DNA from: Agarophyton chilense
Lineage: Eukaryota; Rhodophyta; Florideophyceae; Gracilariales; Gracilariaceae
NCBI GenBank assembly: GCA_030374765.1
Contig: JARGXX010000086.1
Span: 1,116,001 to 1,180,000, forward strand
Direction of reading: 5' to 3'
DNA: 64,000 nucleotides
The notes under the pieces were generated by a model. That model ran no database searches. It was given only the letters and a program-made list of their open reading frames with translations, and was not told the origin of the DNA. This document shows positions 33,977 to 44,782 of this stretch, one piece after another. Numbering within the stretch: the stretch's first letter is position 1; each line of letters starts with the position of its first letter. The position numbers were made by a program, and so were the translations under genes.

Positions 33977-36000
33977 TCAGGACGTTGAGCAGGCAACGCC
34001 GGGGCATCAGTTCCAGAAAGTACCGCAGAAGCGGTGGGGTGAACGACCACGTCGGTGACACGGGATTCCGGTGCAGGTACCACCCGAGCTCGGGGAAGCG
34101 ACACGTGATGTGGAATATCCGTTCGAGCACTGATATACGATGCAATCGGAACAGCTGCTTTGTCCTCCAGGGATAGGGCCTCGTAATTTACTACGACTTC
34201 TGCCCATTCTCGGAGGGACAACACACATTGTGGAGAAGTATGGCCTGGTTTGTAGCAGAGATGACAAATCAGACCAGAAGCCGGTGTTGGATGGCGAGGC
34301 TCGGCGAACTTCACCGCGGGGCGGGTATCTCTCCAACCAGGACGCGAAAAGCGGACATTACCACTCTCGTGTGGGACGCGTGGGGCACGGACGCGACCAT
34401 TATCCGCATAGAGTAGCGTGTCATTCTCAATCACGTATTGTGATTCGCCCAAGATTGACGGTAACTTTGTTGCCGGGATGGAATGAACGTCGCTATGGGC
34501 CAGCTGCACGTTATCATAATCCCTTCGAGAGGCCTGTTCGTCGATCATCGAAGCTGACAGGGTACCCGGTTGTAACATCAACGATTTTGCGGATCTAAGC
34601 CTGGATCCCGGAGTGCGTTCGCGCAGGGCTTCACCTTCTGCGCGAGCGAACTGCACTAGTTCCAAATACGTGGCTTTAGGTCTATCTTCTCGACGTCGAG
34701 CAACAAGAGTCCGGATCGCCGGGTCCAAACCATCGACAAACATGGTACAACGCTCTTCAGCGGGGTAAACATTGCCACAGCGGTGGAAGGCCTTGTTAAG
34801 GCGCGACGAATAATCGGTTTCCGACTCGCCTGGACGTTGGCGCGTGTCCCGCAGGGCACGTATCGCCTGCTGAATGGCAGAGTTAGTAGCATACGACCTC
34901 AGGAGGTACTGAACTGGTTCGGGCCGGCAGGTTACCTCTCCTGTGGACGCGCGTGATGTACCTCTGAAAGGGTGATACTGGTCTTCTGCAAGCCCACGTA
35001 AGAAGTATGGTAAGGCAATGTAGGCCTGTCCCTCGTTCATTCCAAGGATGTCAGCTCCCGCGACAAAGCGTGCCAAGAAATCCAACACTAATATTGGGTC
35101 TTCTCCAGTAAACAACTGGTTGCTAAGTGAGAGCTGCATTCGCTTAATGCAGTCCTTCACTCTTCCCGTACCACGGGGTGTACGATCCAAAAAGGAGTCC
35201 TCCAAGCGGTAGTACCGGTATGATAAGAGCTTCGTAAAGAGCGAATTGGTCGGTTTCAGCTCCTTCAAACCTATGTGCTTCCTTCCCTTCGTGCGTGCGC
35301 GGATCACACCATGGGTTGCTGTTGACCGCTTAGAGCGTGAGGAACGCTCACGGCGAGCTACTTCCACCGATGAATCGGAAGAGTCGGACTCCGAGGGTGA
35401 GGAGTCTGACGGTTCGGGATCCGTGTTCCTACGCTTCTTTCGAGCCTGGCGGTTCTTCTCCTTTCTTCCCTTGTGGGATACTGCAACCGGCTCGGCCGGA
35501 TCATCCCCAGACATCAGGGTTTGTTCCAACGTCTCGAGACGGCTTCGGACGCGCGAGAACTTGTCCGCAACGTCCTTGACAAAGGCCGAGTGTCCACCAA
35601 GGGACTCCAGAATCGAGTTCACATCCGCTCGGAGGACACGGAGGTCCTCAGAAAAATCCTGCGTAGCAGTGTCGTTTACGATCTTGCGAAGAGAATCGAA
35701 CTCCTCTGCAAGGATGACTTGAGCTTCCCGCATAGAGCGGAGTTGCTCTTCCACAGCTGCAAAGCTGGGATGGAGAGTGACATCCCTAGCAGGGGAGAGC
35801 ATCTGGGCGGCGGCAGACGCCGGTCCTGCTCCACTTGCTGGGGGTGTCGAATCAGAGACAGGAGGTCTCGAGGTCCTTACACCTGGCACGCCAGTCCATC
35901 CACCGGTATGACACCGTGAACAGACAGGAATACGGGATGGTTGCGAGGGTTCCGGTGCCCAGGTTTGACTCCGCGTCCTCGGACGGTATTTGGACGTCAT
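33955..36000 (-). CDS. Gag of gypsy element A
   Basis: 681 residues from the ATG at 36000 (MTSKYRPRTRSQ). It has a coiled-coil-like stretch (about residues 75-160), a Lys/Arg and Ser/Asp-rich linker, and a conserved block GRKHIGLKELKPTNSLFTKLLSYRYYRL shared with the Gags of elements B and C. The capsid-like part follows. Near the C-terminus is a CCHC zinc knuckle, CHLCYKPGHTSPQC, for RNA binding. Gag forms the particle in which reverse transcription occurs. The following pol frame overlaps its end in a different phase. Confidence 0.9.
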   Translation of the reverse strand: MTSKYRPRTRSQTWAPEPSQPSRIPVCSRCHTGGWTGVPGVRTSRPPVSDSTPPASGAGPASAAAQMLSPARDVTLHPSFAAVEEQLRSMREAQVILAEEFDSLRKIVNDTATQDFSEDLRVLRADVNSILESLGGHSAFVKDVADKFSRVRSRLETLEQTLMSGDDPAEPVAVSHKGRKEKNRQARKKRRNTDPEPSDSSPSESDSSDSSVEVARRERSSRSKRSTATHGVIRARTKGRKHIGLKELKPTNSLFTKLLSYRYYRLEDSFLDRTPRGTGRVKDCIKRMQLSLSNQLFTGEDPILVLDFLARFVAGADILGMNEGQAYIALPYFLRGLAEDQYHPFRGTSRASTGEVTCRPEPVQYLLRSYATNSAIQQAIRALRDTRQRPGESETDYSSRLNKAFHRCGNVYPAEERCTMFVDGLDPAIRTLVARRREDRPKATYLELVQFARAEGEALRERTPGSRLRSAKSLMLQPGTLSASMIDEQASRRDYDNVQLAHSDVHSIPATKLPSILGESQYVIENDTLLYADNGRVRAPRVPHESGNVRFSRPGWRDTRPAVKFAEPRHPTPASGLICHLCYKPGHTSPQCVLSLREWAEVVVNYEALSLEDKAAVPIASYISARTDIPHHVSLPRARVVPAPESRVTDVVVHPTASAVLSGTDAPALPAQRPEQPPPAE

Positions 36001-36143
36001 GAGATCAGAATCCGTTACCCGTGAGTATCCAAACCCGATAGGCTAAAAGGGCCAAGAAACTTCCTCATAGAGGGCAACTGAGATCAACCTCAATTTGCGA
36101 GTCCTCTTTCCGATTAATCGTGACTGAGTGTGCCCGACTCAAA

Positions 36144-36162
36144 CTTCTACGTCGCGAGACCA
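36144..36162 (-). promoter_or_regulatory. Primer-binding site of gypsy element A
   Basis: On the element strand, TGGTCTCGCGACGTAGAAG begins four bases after the 5' LTR. It starts with TGG, complementary to a tRNA CCA end. Elements B (44558-44576) and C (58244-58262) have the same site with one to two differences. The tRNA species was not identified. Confidence 0.7.
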
Positions 36163-36165
36163 GTT

Positions 36166-37050
36166 TGTAGGACAACGCTTGGAGCGGAGACACCACGAAG
36201 ATGTTTGAGGTCTTCCTCTCTTGAGAGACACGCCTCAGGCGGAGGAGACGCGCCCCAGCGGAGCACAGAAACAGAGCCACTCTGTAAAGGCACGACGGAG
36301 TCGGGTGTAAGACCGAGGCCAATCCGGCGGGATATACCTAGAGTGTTTAGGTGAGCACGGCACAGTCCGGGGTGTGACCAATGCTATGCGGAGCGGTACC
36401 ACGGCGATTGTCGGAAAATGAGCGAGGAAAGACTCGTATGAGGTGGACGAGCGAGGTGAGTGGTGCGGCCACTCACGAGAGCCAAAAAGGAGAACAAGAG
36501 GAAAACGGGGGCGAAACCCTATACAGGGGCGAGACTACGACAAGTGTCGGCGATTAAATATGAACCCACGGTGGTGGTAGCACTCTGGTCGACAGAGGGG
36601 TGGATGAACTAACGTGCCACGGGCGCTCACGCAGTATGCGGTGAAGAAGCGCCGAAGGCGAAGAGTTCAGAGCCAAGGCTCCCTCCTCGGTCTCCCAAGA
36701 GGGTGTTTACTGGGGAGCAGTGCTCAACCTCCTAAGTAGTGTGGCGCGCGGCCCCTGACAGTGGGCACGCGCCCGAAAAATAGACACTAGATAGCGATAG
36801 CGTAGCCAAATAAATACTAAAAATTACTAAATAATACTAACCATTAGGTAGAATCCGGGCCACGTGTGGCACGCCTCGTACTCGAGCGTGGGCATCCGTG
36901 CAGTCCACGTGTTCCACCAGTGTGCACTTCCGGTCCTAACCGGTCGTCAGCACGCAATAGCGGTATAGCTTGTCATAGCCCAAGCTATTCCTCAAGCGAG
37001 CGAAACTTCTAGTCCTGCGAAGAAACCCCCTTGAAGGGCATTGTCCTTCA
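36166..37050 (-). repeat. 5' LTR of gypsy element A
   Basis: 885 bp, about 98% identical to 25986-26873, with the same TG...CA ends. It should contain the element's promoter, transcribing towards gag. Confidence 0.95.
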
Positions 37051-38009
37051 AAAACAACAAAGAAACAACACACACACACAAACACACACATACAGAAAGC
37101 TGTAGAAAAAGGGCTGCAAATGCGCAACAGTAGGGGGTATCCTCGGAACAAGTGCTATAGCTCAGAACGGTTCAGAACTGATACTATAGCTGCCCCTTTA
37201 TGGTGAACCACTTTAGGATTTCCAGGACTCACCGAGATGGTGTTTAGGTTGGTTGGTATTGTTTCTTCGTTGGCCTTTCGCCGTCCTTACCTGGGTCTTG
37301 CGCCCTTTAATTTGCCAATAGGAAACGAAAGTACTGTACAGTAATGCATGCAGGTGGCGTGCCACTACAAAATTATCTAAGTAATACCAAATAAACTATT
37401 TGGTAATGGCATCTTAAAGAATTTTATCCTGTCCAACACTTTCCATGAAGTAATTCTTCGCATAACTTCTCGTAATCGAGTATAGCCCAAGCAATAGCTT
37501 ATGAATGCCGTATCGCGACGTCGTAGTATTTCGATCGGTCGAACTCAGGTGCATCCAGAATGCTACACTTCACCAAGTTTATTATCGACAATGCGGATAG
37601 CACGTTATTTGAAACCGTTCCACATCACGAAGAAAATCGTGTCGTTGGTACGACTGTGATACACTTTCAAGACATGTGTCACACAGAAAGAGAAAAAAAG
37701 AGATAAAGGGTCAGACAGAGAGAACAGTAAAACTTGAGGGGTGAGATAGCAGAGCAGCTTTAAAGTCTGGGGTTCGTGCGCAGAAAGTGTCGCTCGTGCT
37801 GAACTATTGGCGTTGGTTTTGGTGCTTCAACGGCGTCTAGAGCTTTTGCCAGTTAGATGTTGTAAGAAATAGTCTTCCTTCCCCCTTTTCTCTGCTTTTG
37901 CTCATTCTGCTGTCTGTTTTTCTTCCGATTTGTGCTTCCTACATCTCCAAGAGATCCCCCTTTTAACATTTCAAATTGTGCAGCGCCGTCGCTGAACCCT
38001 TTATTGATA
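37051..38009. other. Intergenic with a short CA microsatellite
   Basis: Just right of element A, a (CA)n-like run lies at about 37064-37096. The rest, to the HSP70 pseudogene, shows no gene. Its AT content is like that of other host spacers. Confidence 0.5.
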
Positions 38010-39830
38010 TTTAACTTTGTATCACCATATTTTTGTGTCAGTATGTGGCAGAAAGAATGCGTGGAGATTATCGCCAACGATCAGGGAAACAAAACAACCC
38101 CTTCGAATGTGGAATTCACAGACAATGAGCGATTCATCAGAGATACCGCCAAGAATCAGGTCGCAATCAACCGTTGGGACTCAAGCGACTCATTGGTCGT
38201 CGCTTTTCCGACTCCTCTGTGCAGTCTGATCTCAAGCACTTCTCCTTAAAAGGACATTCTGAAAAATGGTGACAACCCAAATATCCATGTTTTGTACAGG
38301 GGTTAACATAAGGCATTTTCTCTTGAAAAAATTTCCGCTACAGTTTTCACAAAGATGAAGGATGTTGTCGATTCTTACATTGGAAAGCCTATGAAGGCTG
38401 CCGAAGTCATTGTTTCTGCTCACTTCAATGATTCTCGATGTTTGGCTACCAAGGACGCTGGTACCATTGCCGGCATTAATGTGTCGAATATCATCCATGG
38501 GCCCACTGCCGCTTCTATTACGTATGGCCTGGATCATAAGGCAAGTGGAAATACTGCCCGCGAGAGCAACTCCCTCATATTCGACTTCGGTGAAGGACCT
38601 TTCGTAGTGTCACTCCTCATCACTGAGGGCAGAAATTTAGATGTGAAGGCCACTGTCGGTGACACCCACCTTGAAGGTGAGGATTTCGACAAAGGCATGG
38701 TAAATCATATCACAAAAGAGTTCAAGAGGGAGTAAAAAAAGAACATGTCTGGAAATGTTTGTTCGGTTCGACTTCTTCGTACAAAGTATGAGTATGGCAA
38801 GGCCAGCTCTCAGCGGCCACTCAGCGGCCACCAAGCCCACCATTGAAATTAGTTCGCTCTACGAAGTTGTTGACTTTACTCTCCTCTCACTGGCGCCAAG
38901 TTCGAAAAGCTAGGAATGGGCATGGGCTTGTTCAGAGGAACGTTGAAGCAGATTGAGAAGGTGTTGCGCGATTCCAAGATCCCGAAGGCGGATGTGGATG
39001 ATATTGTTCTTGTTTTTGGATCAACTCGCATCCCACGGTCAAGAGTCCCCTGTCTAGTTTTTCAACTGTAAGGAATTGTGCAAGAACATCAAACCCGATG
39101 AGGCTGTGACACACGGTGCTGCACTTTAGGCCTCTATTTTGGCTGGTAACACTTCTGATAAGACCCAGGACCTTTTATATCTAGATTTCAGTCCGCTCTC
39201 GCTTGGAATCGAGACTGCTGGCACCGTCCTGAATGTTCTGATCAAGCGAAATACTACCATTTCTAACAAGCAGCAGCAGATCTTCTCCACTTAAGCCAAC
39301 AACCAGACGGGTGTGCTCATTCAGGTCTACGAATGTCAAAGTACTCGCACCAAACACAACAATCTTCTCCAAAAGTTCGAGCTTTCTCGTATTCCTCTGG
39401 CAAGTTTTGGAGTTCCGCAAATCGAAGCCACCTTCGAAATTGACGCAAAAGTTATTTTAATTTTCAGCGCTGAAGATAAGTGCACTGGTAAGAAGAAAAA
39501 GATTACCACCATTAATGAAAAGGGTCGTGTCAGAAAGAAAGATATCGAAAAGGTGGTTCAGGATGCTGAGAAGTACAAGACTGAGGATGATGCGGCGAAG
39601 AAGAAGATTGAATCACGCAACTGTCTAAAAACTATTGTTCAATCCTTCGCAACAAACTTACTGAGGACAAGGTTAAGGATAAGATCATTGAACAGTACAA
39701 GAACCCAATCGAAGATGAGGTCGCAGAGGTACTCAAGTGGATGGAAGACAGTGAGGAAGTTGATTGCTCAGACGTCCGAGACTCAAACGGTACTGATTCT
39801 GCCATCTACTTCACTCTCTTTCTGTTAAGA
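38010..39830 (+). pseudogene. Cytosolic-type HSP70 pseudogene
   Basis: Nearly the whole of an HSP70 chaperone can be followed in order. The segments are: [21 protein letters not shown] (38043 on); [22 protein letters not shown] (about 38180-38245); [18 protein letters not shown]...[10 protein letters not shown]...[11 protein letters not shown] (38355-38540); [15 protein letters not shown] and [25 protein letters not shown] (to 38735); [23 protein letters not shown] (about 39057-39128); [27 protein letters not shown]; and ISAEDK-like, EKYKTEDDAAKKKIESRN and a C-terminal helix-like end. The N-terminal phosphate loop is worn (IDI, stop, where the family has IDLGTT), and stops and frame shifts are scattered through the body. 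Some segments are missing. No intron is evident, but the host's genes also look intron-free, so a retrocopy cannot be distinguished from a decayed duplicate. Confidence 0.92.
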
Positions 39831-40078
39831 TGTATTATCCGCTCTATCGAAGAGAGCAGACACCAGCGACAGTGTTCGGTACTGCCTAATGGGTGCTTGG
39901 GGCTAAGGGGAAGATGAGGTAGACCACAACACTAGCGAGCTAGAATGGGGGTTGTAAGGCCCCACTCGCCAATGACGGTGGTTGGTACTATGAAACGGAC
40001 AACTACTTGTTGTAGCTCGTCCGGATGTCCGGTTAAGCAATCGTGAACAAGGAGCAAGTCAGTTTTGAACCCGTTGTT

Positions 40079-40144
40079 GACTCCTTTACTTTGGAGTCGG
40101 CGCTCCCCTCTGTGCCTTATGTACTGTGCACAGGGGTGAGCGCC
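40079..40144. repeat. Two adjacent inverted repeats (hairpins)
   Basis: GACTCC at 40079-40084 pairs with GGAGTC at 40093-40098. Directly after it, GGCGCTCCCCTCTGTGC (40099-40115) pairs with GCACAGGGGTGAGCGCC (40128-40144) with two mismatches and a 12-base loop. They could mark the end of an unrecognised mobile element or be a structured RNA. Confidence 0.5.
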
Positions 40145-40597
40145 GCACATAATAATATCTAGATATTAACTTGGTTAGCGAATTAACCCCTCTACAGCGC
40201 GGGATAACTAGCTCTGAATGGGCTTCGGCCTACGAAGGGTAGGCAAGGTTGCCACGTGGCTACCCACTATATACGCCGTTGCCAATCCGGTATTTCCATA
40301 CAAAAGGCCGAATCGGATGCGCCGTTGCGGACCGAGATCCCACGTGTAACATACGACCTCACTGGCTATCTGCGGTATGCCGCTTCACAACTTCATCCCA
40401 GCCGTTGCACTCACTTATCAGTATCATCATACTTAGACAAAAAAATATTCCATCGGCATTCCGACAGTAGTAGAATACTACATAAGACCTTCATCAATCA
40501 GAAAAATCTTGAACGTCCAGCACGGTGATGCTTTCCGTTTACGTAAACCAGAGAGCTACAGTGTGCCAAGCTCTTGACTCCTGCTTATTCATTTCAA

Positions 40598-40951
40598 ATG
40601 AAACAAATTGTGACCAACACCATGCACAAGTTTCGACACCGCTTTCTGAGAATTACGTTTGATCTGCTTTTGTTTGTCTTTTATCTCTTGCTGATGATAC
40701 CAATCCCACTTTTTCCAGATCTATCATTAAGTCCTCACGACCCTTCCGCAGGATTGTACCGCACTACGGAAGGAAAGAAGAATAACGGACCATACCAACC
40801 ACGGAGTGAAGCGGCTGAAGAATATCAAACGATAAAGTATGCAACTCTTGGATCGCGATTCAACCAGCTACTCCCGGAATGTGCACGTAACAAAGGATTA
40901 TCATACATCTTTTGTTTGATTTTATGGAGCATAGTGGCTCGATTAGGATAA
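40598..40951 (+). CDS. Hypothetical small protein, doubtful
   Basis: 117 codons from the ATG at 40598. A hydrophobic stretch (FDLLLFVFYLLLMIPIPLF) at about residues 19-38 could be a membrane helix, and a second (LSYIFCLILWSIVARLG) lies at the end. The middle is polar. I recognise no family, and it lies in a region full of decayed sequence, so it may be a chance frame or the remnant of a longer gene. Confidence 0.2.
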   Translation: MKQIVTNTMHKFRHRFLRITFDLLLFVFYLLLMIPIPLFPDLSLSPHDPSAGLYRTTEGKKNNGPYQPRSEAAEEYQTIKYATLGSRFNQLLPECARNKGLSYIFCLILWSIVARLG

Positions 40952-41350
40952 TTTCTTAGTTGAAGTCACATCCACAAGTGCAAATTGAAGCATCTGAACC
41001 TGTTGCCCGGCATGATTATTCTGATAATACAACACTTATGATAAAGTACGCTCATGTTTTATTTGAGCGAACATAAAATTAAGAAAGACAGCAGGGTTCC
41101 AAATTCGACCAAAGCACGTTCGAAAGATGGCAGCAGAGTGGGCAGATCTTGCACGAATGTTTGAAACTGGGACTGTCTGGCAGTACAAAAATAATATTAT
41201 CAAACAAACTCTGGGTGAGAATTCATCTAAACAATTGAAAGATAAAGTTTCTCTTGAGTGATTAAAGAGTGCGGAAGAAGTGTAAAAGCGTTGCAGCATC
41301 TAAGTCGGGTGCAGCTTCAAAATTGAGAACTTCGAAGTGTTTCACAACAT

Positions 41351-41800
41351 CTTAAGGAGTTTTGGGATTCTTACATGGCCACAATGCCTGCAGTTGGCCT
41401 AATAGCCAACGGAAGTTCATGTGTACCCGCTTCAACATACGGAGACTACCTCTATAAGAGAGATAAAAAGGCATTGGAAGAAGTCCGAAATGAGAGCCCT
41501 ATGGAAGTCCTGATAGACAAAACGATTCTATATGTTCGACCGAAAGAATAACTAAAAGAGACAGCGGTGGCAGAAGTACTGCAACGATTGAAGGAAGAAA
41601 GCGAACAGCCAAGCTGGGTGTTGTTCATTGGAGACGACCGGACCGACGTCGACATATTCACTGAGGTGTATCGAGCTTCAACGCGAGTGGAAATGGTTAT
41701 GAACACCTTTACCGTGGGGCGATAGACTACGGCTGCAAAGTATTATGTTGATGGCGTGGATGATGTTTTCGAGCTCATGGACGTCTTGAGTCCACCCTGA
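41351..41800 (+). pseudogene. Trehalose-6-phosphate synthase/phosphatase, C-terminal fragment
   Basis: A single frame of about 150 codons matches the phosphatase (HAD-type) end of plant- and alga-type TPS/TPP proteins. PAVGLIANGSS corresponds to the GLAAEHG block. KALEEVRNESPMEVLIDKTILYVRPKE leads into SWVLFIGDDRTDVDIF, the HAD motif IV with its metal-binding aspartates, and FTVGR...AAKYYVDGVDDVFELMDVL is the C-terminal end. Two in-frame stops lie in it: TAA after VRPKE and TAG after FTVGR. The stretch between the GLAAEHG-like block and KALEEV is shortened, and the synthase half is absent or unrecognisable upstream. The parent protein makes trehalose by way of its phosphate. Confidence 0.85.
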
Positions 41801-42465
41801 AGAAGTTTAATCTAGTTAGGGGGAGGGACAACATGATAAAATCACAGAGTTAGTATACGTACTGTACGAGATGCCGAGCCTGTATGCGAAGAATAACTTC
41901 TGAAACGATGGCATATCAGGTGTCCGTCTCGAAGCTTAATACATCTGTATATTAAATCACAAGAAGCAGATTGACCGATGGATGAGGAATCGGGAGAGTG
42001 CGTTTAGGAGCAGTTTTGATCCTTGCAAGGCTTATGTGTACCTTTCTCTTCCAAATGGTTCCCCTCCAGTTCGCTCTCCTCCAAATGGCTGAATTTAGTT
42101 CCAATATAGGACAGTAGTTCACAGGGGGTTTTGAAGTTCCACCACAACTTGCTTGTTCTCTTGGGGACAAGCCGCTTTGTTAAGCACCAGAGTACAAGCT
42201 TTCGTCATGTTCACACACTTATCTATAGAAGAATTAAATCGCTTTAGCTATCAATTCCGAATGAAGTTCTTAAGCGCTTTTTTGCTGATTACTATATGGC
42301 ACTTGTGCTCCTCCATCTGACACGCTGCGAAACTAGCAAATAGTTTCCCTCCCTCTCAATTCGTCCGAGTTGTAGTGCAACGCCCTCGGCGATATTCCAG
42401 TATCAGATACTCATAAGTTAATATTGATAGTCTTGTGGGGGATGCTCTACATATGAGAGGAAGGT
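41801..42465. other. Intergenic, nothing recognised
   Basis: About 665 bp between the trehalose-phosphatase fragment and the solo LTR. Only short chance frames were seen. Confidence 0.4.
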
Positions 42466-43154
42466 TGTAGAATTTTTGGCGCTATGGTAGCGTGGTATAT
42501 TTAGAAGGCAGGGACCCCCGTTATAATGGGTCCCCACATGAGAAGAACATTAATTAGAAATGTAGTAATATAATAAGTGGCACTAGATTAGATTATTTTA
42601 TTTATTTAATTAGTCTAGTGGCCACAGTAGAACAGTACTTGTGCTCCGGCGATCTCGCCGTCGCCATCACCAAGTAAATGGGTACTGGGTGTTCGGCTCT
42701 AATTGTGACTGCCTTTGCAGGATTACTACTCCCTTTGGAGAGTATCCGCATTGCCATGGGTTCAGTTATCCCACCGGCATCTCTTAAGGAGTAATTCTTA
42801 CTACACCTTGCGTGTTTTCCGTGTTTTTTATACTTTTATTTTACTGTGTGTTACAGGTTTCTTATCCGCCCCAGTATTGGATGGTTTCTTGGTTTCTTGT
42901 TATTTCTACTGCTCCGTTGGAGGTTCTCTCTTTATTTACTCCATTCTTTCTCCTGTTCCAAGTGCTATCGGCATTGCTATCGTACACGGCATACTCGTTT
43001 CTGTCCCCACTTCCGTGGCATATCTTGAAGTCTACGTGGAGTTACACCCACAGCTAGGAGATACGAAAGGCTCTACGCTGTGTTCCCATAAGAAGGGAGC
43101 AAGAATTCAAACACCTTGAGTGTCTTTTCCCCTCGCGGGGTATTGAACTACACA
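42466..43154 (+). repeat. Probable old solo LTR related to gypsy element B
   Basis: It begins TGTAGAATTT and ends GAACTACACA, TG...CA with a short inverted repeat. Its last 150 bp resemble the end of the element B LTR: GGAGTTACACCC..., GGCTCT, CAAACACCTTGAG, then a GC-rich pair before the end. The middle pyrimidine-rich stretch is also alike. No internal domain follows and no matching flanking 5-mer was found, so it is an old recombined or truncated copy. Confidence 0.6.
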
Positions 43155-43636
43155 AGCATGCATTGAAATAAGCCAGAGCTCAAGAAAAGCATCCATGGCT
43201 TCGAAAGTTCAAAAGGCACTGTGAATCAGTGGTGAGGTTCAATTGGGCTGGCTTTCTTTGCGCGTTTTTCAGACCACTAGCTAATGAGTTAATATGCATG
43301 GCTGCATAGCTCTATGTTGGTAGAAATCAATCGTTTTGAGTGTGGTAGATCGTGTACAGCCAAATTTGCATGGCCATGGACATGAAATATTTCTCAAGGG
43401 CAGTTGTATATCTCACAGCGAAGGAAGTCCACTGAAGGTGTGGGGACTTGGAGAATATCCGAATCGCTCGTGAATATCGTTGGCTGTCGACGTATAAGAA
43501 GTTTTTTGTACAGTGAGTGAGATGGCGGTAAGAATGCATCATCATCGGTACCCTTTTGAACTCCACCATATTACCGGGTGTTGCACAGCTCCTATGTCGC
43601 TCACATAAGACGCAATCCAAACTATATTATGGGTTG
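43155..43636. other. Intergenic, nothing recognised
   Basis: About 480 bp between the solo LTR and the target duplication of element B. No gene or repeat was recognised. Confidence 0.4.
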
Positions 43637-43641
43637 AAGAG

Positions 43642-44555
43642 TGTAGAGCAACGCCCAGTCAGGGGATACTTGAAGATGCAACTCATAGAATGAGAATTGA
43701 ACCCTCCGAGGGTTATGATTATGATCACCTCTAAGGTGTGCTGAGGTGGCACTGTTTTCTGGTTATGTTTCGTCTATAAGGGAAAATTCGGATGGCCCAT
43801 GGTTGGATTGGCCCCGTGATACACGTGGCTTAATTTTGGCACCGATTTTCGGATATTTGTAGAACGTTGGACTTTTGGGCCCTGACAGTTGGATCTCCAC
43901 GTGTATGGCCCTGAGCAGGTGTGCACTACTGTAGAGTTTAGTTAGTGGGCCCTACTTAGGGAGATGAGATCTGACAGTCCAAAGCTCAGAGTAAATGGTA
44001 ACCAAGGTTGTTCTTCGATACCTTTAGAGGTTCTTCGTCGCCATCGTTTCGGCCTTACAACCCGGAACGGGCCCTGGTTAGCAACGCCTGCGTAGGGACA
44101 CGACTCCAATTGGAGAGTGCCCACGTTTGGATTCCGTGCAACCACCCCCTTGGAACCGCTCAGACGACCTGCGTGCACGATACACCGTGGGGGTTCTGCT
44201 TACTTGTTGCGTGCTTTTTGTGTTTCTTTTCGAGGACAGGTTTTCGCCCCTGTATTGGGTTTCTTTTGTTGTTTCGCCCCTTTTCTGGTTCTCGGGTCCG
44301 GTGCCTGTTAGTGCCCGACCCTCGCCCCGTTTTTCCTCTTCGCCGGATTTTCCCCCATTCTTTGGGATACCCATACCCATTCCCGATCCAACGGTTTCTA
44401 CCCCTCACCTCCGTCGGTACTGCCGGAATCCCCCGTGGGAGTTACACCCCACACTACGGGTGGAACGGAGGGCTCTGTCTCTGAGTCTGCCTCCCCCAGA
44501 GAGAAAGGCTTCGAACACCTTGAGAGCACTTCCCGTCGCCGGGTTTTGCTCCACA
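43642..44555 (+). repeat. 5' LTR of gypsy element B
   Basis: 914 bp, about 98% identical to 49485-50398. It begins TGTAGAGCAA and ends TTGCTCCACA. The primer-binding site TGGTCTCCCGACATAGAAG follows at 44558-44576. Confidence 0.95.
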
Positions 44556-44782
44556 AGTGGTCTCCCGACATAGAAGCCGTTCTCGGACTTTTGGGTTGGT
44601 CATCCACGTGTTGGAATATCTCTTGGAAGAGGAAGCACCGTCGTGAAGATTTGTTGTAGTGGTTTCCTTTGGAAAGGGTGGAATTGGTTTTTATTTTTGT
44701 TTTGTGTTACGTCATCCGTTCTCCGGGAATCTCGTGATCGAATTTCATCGTTACCCCAAATTGGCGGTGTCGTGTCTGCAGC

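Larger units (their letters stand above)
25986..37050 (-). mobile_element. Ty3/gypsy LTR retrotransposon with chromodomain (element A)
   Basis: An 11.07-kb element with two LTRs of 888 and 885 bp and a perfect 5-bp target duplication, AAAAC, at 25981-25985 and 37051-37055. On the minus strand it carries gag, then protease (DTGAGPNF), reverse transcriptase, RNase H, integrase and a chromodomain-like end (FVVGRILEHIYHPKGYIQYLVRWYG). A long open frame on the opposite strand lies between pol and the 3' LTR. The coding part has about three interruptions in pol. The LTRs differ at about 2% of positions, so it is a fairly recent insertion. The body is visibly GC-richer than the flanking DNA. Confidence 0.95.
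39831..41350. other. Spacer with hairpins, no certain gene
   Basis: Between the HSP70 and trehalose-phosphatase pseudogenes. It contains two adjacent hairpins near 40.08-40.14 kb and one 117-codon open frame, both listed separately. The stretch 40.15-40.56 kb is GC-richer and could be a repeat, but no second copy is in the window. Confidence 0.4.

Noticed and set aside
37064-37096. CA-rich run considered as a CRISPR-like or telomeric repeat
   Set aside because: It is a simple dinucleotide microsatellite with no spacers or telomere unit.
42715-43119. 134-codon frame with hydrophobic stretches that looks like a membrane protein
   Set aside because: The stretch is a worn LTR; the hydrophobic look comes from its T-rich composition.
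44008-44484. 158-codon open frame in the element B LTR, repeated at 49851-50327
   Set aside because: It is present in both LTR copies but shows no domain, and several overlapping frames in the same stretch are equally open because of the pyrimidine-rich sequence.
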